A stretch of 64,000 nt of DNA. Origin: Solibacillus ferritrahens. Its GTDB lineage: Bacteria > Bacillota > Bacilli > Bacillales_A > Planococcaceae. Under the pieces are notes generated by a model. It was not told where the DNA came from. It saw only the letters and a program-made list of their open reading frames with translations, and did not search any database. Both the position numbers and the translations under genes were made by a program. The stretch spans positions 124,001 to 188,000 of the forward strand of contig NZ_JAXCLE010000001.1 of the NCBI RefSeq assembly GCF_037027585.1. Reading direction: 5' to 3'. Below are positions 60,640-64,000 of the stretch, in pieces (positions within the stretch are counted from its first letter, which is position 1; every line of letters starts with the position of its first letter).

Positions 60640-61173
60640 TCATTTTAAATCCTGAATAATCCATTGTGCTGCCTCTTTTAAATTTGGAAACGCTGCATCT
60701 GCTAATGGATCGTGCTTCCCAATAAAAACCGTTCTTGTTCCCGCTTTTTTACCTGCCTGAATGTCCGTATCCGTATCTCCAACCATATATGATTGTTCAA
60801 GATCAATTTTGAATTTTTTCCCTAGATCTACAATCATTTTGCTATTAGGTTTTCTACATTTACACCCAGCCTTTGGTTTATGTGGACAATAGGCAACCTC
60901 ATGAATCGTTGCTCCCTTTTTCTCCAATTCAACTACCATATGGTCATGAATTTTATGTAACTGCTTTTCCTTCATAAAACCTAATCCGATTCCACCTTGA
61001 TTTGTTACGACAAACACATAATCAAAATACTCATTTAAACTTTTAATTGCTTCTTCTACACCAGGTAAAAAATAAAATTGCTTCGGTTCGTTTACAAATT
61101 TCACTCGATTCGTTAGCACTTCATTTATTACGCCATCTCGATCTAAAAAAACTGCCCTTTTCAATCCAATCAC
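60640..61173 (-). CDS. HAD-IIIA phosphatase, GmhB-like
   Basis: A 177-residue phosphatase with the nucleophile motif FLDRDGVINE (Asp near residue 10), VVTNQGGI, a zinc-binding loop CPHKPKAGCKCRKP near 97-112 and MVGDTDTDIQAGKKAG with the metal Asp. The zinc loop defines the D,D-heptose 1,7-bisphosphate / histidinol-phosphate phosphatase group. Its sugar-phosphate substrate in this organism is not known. It is a single gene. Confidence 0.9.
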   Translation of the reverse strand: MIGLKRAVFLDRDGVINEVLTNRVKFVNEPKQFYFLPGVEEAIKSLNEYFDYVFVVTNQGGIGLGFMKEKQLHKIHDHMVVELEKKGATIHEVAYCPHKPKAGCKCRKPNSKMIVDLGKKFKIDLEQSYMVGDTDTDIQAGKKAGTRTVFIGKHDPLADAAFPNLKEAAQWIIQDLK

Positions 61174-61375
61174 ACCTTTAATATTTAATCTTACTTTTAG
61201 TATGTTATAAATTATCGGCTTTACGCAGTGTTATTTCAGATATCCCACATTTAAGTGTAACTATCTATTTGCAAGTAATAAAAATATTTTTTCTCTTTAA
61301 AGTTTAGACTCGTTCAATAAAGGTTATAAAACACTATAGCGAAATATCTAAAATAAAAATTAGGAGATGGATAGT

Positions 61376-61630
61376 ATGAGTTTCATTTGGTTTTTAATTA
61401 TTGGCGGCCTTATCGGTTGGCTTGCAGGTGTAATTTTGGGTAAAGATGTCCCAGGCGGAATTATAGGTAATATTATCGCAGGTATTGTTGGTGCATGGAT
61501 TGGTGGTATGCTTCTTGGAAGTTGGGGACCTAAAGTTTCAGATTTCTATATCGTCCCTGCTATCATTGGAGCCGTAATACTTGTGTTCATAGTAAGCTTC
61601 ATCATGAAATCAATGCGTAGAGCTTCATAA
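61376..61630 (+). CDS. GlsB/YeaQ/YmgE-family membrane protein
   Basis: An 84-residue Gly-rich membrane protein with three helices: IWFLIIGGLIGWLAGVILG, GGIIGNIIAGIVGAWIGGMLLGS and a C-terminal helix. This is the transglycosylase-associated / GlsB stress family pattern. ATG 61376 stands 9 bp after TAGGAG; the ATG at 61367 is too close. Members are induced by general stress, but the mechanism is unknown. Confidence 0.9.
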   Translation: MSFIWFLIIGGLIGWLAGVILGKDVPGGIIGNIIAGIVGAWIGGMLLGSWGPKVSDFYIVPAIIGAVILVFIVSFIMKSMRRAS

Positions 61631-61650
61631 GCTAAATAGTTTAAAAAAGT

Positions 61651-61684
61651 GGTCCTCTACAATTTTAGTTGTGGAGGACCTTTT
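61651..61684 (+). terminator. Terminator of the GlsB-like gene
   Basis: GGTCCTC-ACAA and TTGT-GAGGACC form a stem of about 12 bp with one mismatch, followed by TTTT. Confidence 0.88.
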
Positions 61685-61749
61685 AGCTGGAAAGTTATTA
61701 GACTTATTTATGTAAATTTTACTGTTAAAGTTCCTAGTAAGAAGCATTA

Positions 61750-62007
61750 TTACTGTTTAGGATAAATCAAGGTATTTTCTACAAATATACTACATTTAAT
61801 TTTAAAAGTTCCCCCGAGAGCTACTTTAATAATTTTTTTATCTACATTACTTTTCAGTTCACCATATAATTTACATCTTAAACCAATACCAAGATTTTCA
61901 TCTTGTAATTGACCATCTACATATAGCTTTTCTCCGGAAAACCAACTATTCTCCACTTGAATATGGTGACCATCGTGCATAACTTCAAATGTGCTTTTCA
62001 TATTCAT
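61750..62007 (-). CDS. Hypothetical beta-rich protein
   Basis: An 85-residue protein of alternating strands (FEVMHDGHHIQVENSWF, GEKLYVDGQLQDENLG, IKVALGGTFKIKCSIFV). I have seen this ENxWxxGEKLYVDGxLQDE pattern in small Bacillales proteins of unknown function, but it has no named family that I can give. It has a GGGAGGTTATGAAT ribosome region. Confidence 0.6.
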   Translation of the reverse strand: MNMKSTFEVMHDGHHIQVENSWFSGEKLYVDGQLQDENLGIGLRCKLYGELKSNVDKKIIKVALGGTFKIKCSIFVENTLIYPKQ

Positions 62008-62205
62008 AACCTCCCTAAAATAAAAACCATAAACTTAATAATAACTTATCCTCCAAAAAAAAACATTATTGTTAAAACACTCATACCCATTCGTTTAGTG
62101 CATTGTTTAAAAAAATGTTATATCCAATTTATAGTAAAAGTCGTATAACTTTTTATATACAAATAGAAAGAGCGATGAAACATTGCGTCTCACCACCCTT
62201 TGACG

Positions 62206-62592
62206 TTATTCTTTGTTGCTTCTAAGGATACTTGATATAGTAGCAGAAACCATTGCTGACGTTACAGTAACAAACCCTAGCCCCATCCAATAGTAACCTT
62301 TTTCTAGCAGGACCCACTCTGTATTTCTTATAGAAATTGCCATGAAGATTATCGATATTACTGCAAATGCCACTGATAAAACCATATTGAATTTACCTAA
62401 TATATCGAGATTATTTAATTCCACTAAGAGTTGAATTGCTAAGTATACGGCTATTGTTACAGTAATTATTCCAAAAGTATAATAACCTCTTTCAAGTAAC
62501 ATCCAATCAGTATTGTTCCAGATTGATACTACCATAAATATAAAAGAGAACACTAAACCAACTAAGGATACCCCAAAGAGAATTTTATTCAT
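62206..62592 (-). CDS. YiaA/YiaB-family membrane protein with two repeats
   Basis: A 128-residue protein with four helices in two similar halves. Each half contains the family signature, SIWNNTDWMLLERGYYTFG near residues 25-43 and SIRNTEWVLLEKGYYWMG near 90-107. The start ATG 62592 follows AAAGGAGGTG. The YiaA/B two-helix domain has no established function. Confidence 0.88.
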   Translation of the reverse strand: MNKILFGVSLVGLVFSFIFMVVSIWNNTDWMLLERGYYTFGIITVTIAVYLAIQLLVELNNLDILGKFNMVLSVAFAVISIIFMAISIRNTEWVLLEKGYYWMGLGFVTVTSAMVSATISSILRSNKE

Positions 62593-62601
62593 TATAATCA
62601 C

Positions 62602-62925
62602 CTCCTTTGATTTCGGAGAATAATATGTTGGGTTTTCTAGGGGCTTGGCACAATTCCTTATTCAAAGAATATGGCTCTTGAAAACCCACTCCTCCCCTCC
62701 AAGCCAAAAGGCATTTCTGTAAATGATGAACTTATTAACAGAAAAAGAAATGCAGATAATACTGAAAAAATTATTTTTAACAAACAATCATCCCATCGGT
62801 AAAAGATAAAACTTTTTCCATTCTTTAGTTGTACCTTATGTTTTTATTAATAAAACGACACTAAATATCCTTTTAAAAGTCCAAAACACAGCATCCCTAC
62901 CATTTATCCATTTAACATTCTCCTT
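62602..62925. other. Non-coding stretch of about 320 bp
   Basis: No gene-like frame or repeat copy is seen. GCATTTCT (62711) and AGAAATGC (62746) could pair across a long loop; nothing else stands out. Confidence 0.4.
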
Positions 62926-63396
62926 TCAATCCACCTCATTTTCAACTTCCTCCACAACTATGTAACCAATCTTTTCTAAAATTTTTTGGGTAGTATAATT
63001 TAATTCAGGTAAAGAATCTAATGGAAAGTAAGCAAGTTCCCTACTTTCTTCATCTTTTTTCAGATTGCCACTTACTTTTCCAGCTTTGAATATAACAGTG
63101 GCGTTGTATATCTCATCCCCATGAGGAAATTTATAATAAAACTCCTTACCAGAAGCTAATCCTAATATTTCTAAATGATTTGTAATAAGGCCCGTTTCTT
63201 CAAACAATTCTTTTTTAGCTGTCTCTTCAAAACTATCCCCTATCTCCATCCCGCCTCCAGGAATTCCCCAATCATTTGTATCTGAACGTAATTGTAGTAA
63301 TAACTCCTTTTCCTTCATCACAATGATTGCTGATCCAGGAGCAATAATTGGTCTCGTTCCAATAATATTTCTAAGAGATTGAATATAGTTCATCAT
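62926..63396 (-). CDS. NUDIX hydrolase
   Basis: About 156 residues from ATG 63396, which follows AAAGGAG at 4 bp; the longer frame to 63450 lies inside the preceding gene. The NUDIX box is GGGMEIGDSFEETAKKELFEETG with all key Gly and Glu residues (the REx2EEx core reads KELFEETG, so Arg is replaced by Lys). The family hydrolyses nucleoside diphosphates linked to another moiety. Its start overlaps the end of the upstream gene by 26 bp, so translation is coupled. Confidence 0.9.
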   Translation of the reverse strand: MMNYIQSLRNIIGTRPIIAPGSAIIVMKEKELLLQLRSDTNDWGIPGGGMEIGDSFEETAKKELFEETGLITNHLEILGLASGKEFYYKFPHGDEIYNATVIFKAGKVSGNLKKDEESRELAYFPLDSLPELNYTTQKILEKIGYIVVEEVENEVD

Positions 63397-64000
63397 TTTC
63401 TCCTTTGAAACTAGTCTTCGGATGAACTTCTTGATTGCAATATTCATCATAAATTAATTTCATTGCATCAATAATTATTTCATCTGCTAATTTCTCTTTA
63501 TATCTATTTGGTAACCCCTTTGCCCCCACAACAAATAATAATGGATTTTTGGAGAACTCACCCATTATCCCAATATCAACAATAAGATTATCTAATCCAC
63601 CAGTCATATGATTTAAGTAATGGCTTGGTATACCATCTATATCACCTCGTTGCCTAACTAAACCATTTATAACTGGAGTCCATAAATCAGGATTAATTTC
63701 GTACCCTTGATATATTAATCGTAAAAGTTCTAACATCTCACTCAATTCACCCTTATTATTTAAGTCTCTAGGATTTTGAGTAATATTTATGTTATTAAAA
63801 TATGATTTTAATTTTTGGTTAATCATTTCCCATCCACCACAAAATTGAACGATTCTGTTCGCAACAAAGCTATCGTGACAAGCTATCATCACTTCCACCG
63901 CATCTTGGAGTGACAAGTTATCTCTATTTTGAAAGTGAGGATATACTTCCTTACCATCCTCTTCCGGATTAAAAGTTACATCTTCAACAATATCAGTCCA
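63371..64000 (-). CDS. Hypothetical protein (5' end off window)
   Basis: The frame is open from the right edge to 63371, so at least 209 residues are present and the N-terminus is missing; TTG 63916 is an internal codon, not a necessary start. The sequence is helical, with DAVEVMIACHDSFVANRIVQF, LLRLIYQGYEINPDLW and a Gly-containing hydrophobic part (IGIMGEFSKNPLLFVVGAKG). No family is recognised. It is followed by the overlapping NUDIX gene. Confidence 0.65.
   Translation of the reverse strand, partial: WTDIVEDVTFNPEEDGKEVYPHFQNRDNLSLQDAVEVMIACHDSFVANRIVQFCGGWEMINQKLKSYFNNINITQNPRDLNNKGELSEMLELLRLIYQGYEINPDLWTPVINGLVRQRGDIDGIPSHYLNHMTGGLDNLIVDIGIMGEFSKNPLLFVVGAKGLPNRYKEKLADEIIIDAMKLIYDEYCNQEVHPKTSFKGENDELYSIS

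Overview
The window looks like chromosome of a low-GC Gram-positive of the order Bacillales, most likely a Planococcaceae member of the Solibacillus/Lysinibacillus type. The reasons are AT-rich intergenic DNA, strong GGAGG-type ribosome sites with frequent TTG/GTG starts, many small lipoproteins and membrane proteins, and Bacillus-type genes (DhbA/B/C/E/F, Sfp, CitST-CitM, TnrA, YunC, CYP152). The genus is inferred. No rRNA, tRNA, CRISPR array, transposase or phage module was seen.

Layout. 1-2.6 kb: a flavoprotein dehydrogenase cut by the left edge, and an LprI-like lipoprotein. 2.8-18.4 kb: a catechol siderophore locus made of two convergent, Fur-boxed operons. The plus operon is dhbE, a free aryl carrier protein, the NRPS dhbF (adenylation codes read as Gly then Thr), mbtH, an MFS exporter and sfp. 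The minus operon is dhbA, dhbC and a short dhbB. A CYP152-type P450 lies between them behind its own terminator. Together they predict a bacillibactin-like (DHB-Gly-Thr) trilactone. 18.7-33.4 kb: an anion transporter with glycerate kinase, two SDR/HEAT genes, a CC/Se-motif protein, a secreted nuclease, a NERD protein, several lipoproteins and an ABC exporter. 33.5-44.4 kb: a UvrA-like remnant, a CitST/CitM-type citrate module, then a tricarballylate-type module (TcuA-like dehydrogenase, AbrB-family membrane protein, second CitMHS transporter, divergent LysR regulator). 47-54.7 kb: a seven-gene nitrogen-scavenging operon (ABC importer, amidohydrolase, IclR, MFS, hydantoinase) divergent from a TnrA/GlnR-like regulator. 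Two perfect TGTNA-N7-TNACA boxes lie between them, each centred 49 bp upstream of an inferred transcription start. 55-64 kb: small membrane proteins, a GGDEF remnant, a soluble PAS-chemoreceptor-like protein, GNAT, phosphotransferase, HAD, GlsB-type, YiaA/B-type and NUDIX genes, and a gene cut by the right edge.

The least explained structure is non-coding. Three intergenic arrays repeat a TATTAGAA core every 21 bp (24 cores in all). A second, unrelated element of about 190 bp carries four imperfect palindromes in a fixed 50-63-50 bp layout and occurs in three full copies plus a partial one. At least two genes (UvrA-like and GGDEF) survive only as fused ends after a large internal deletion.
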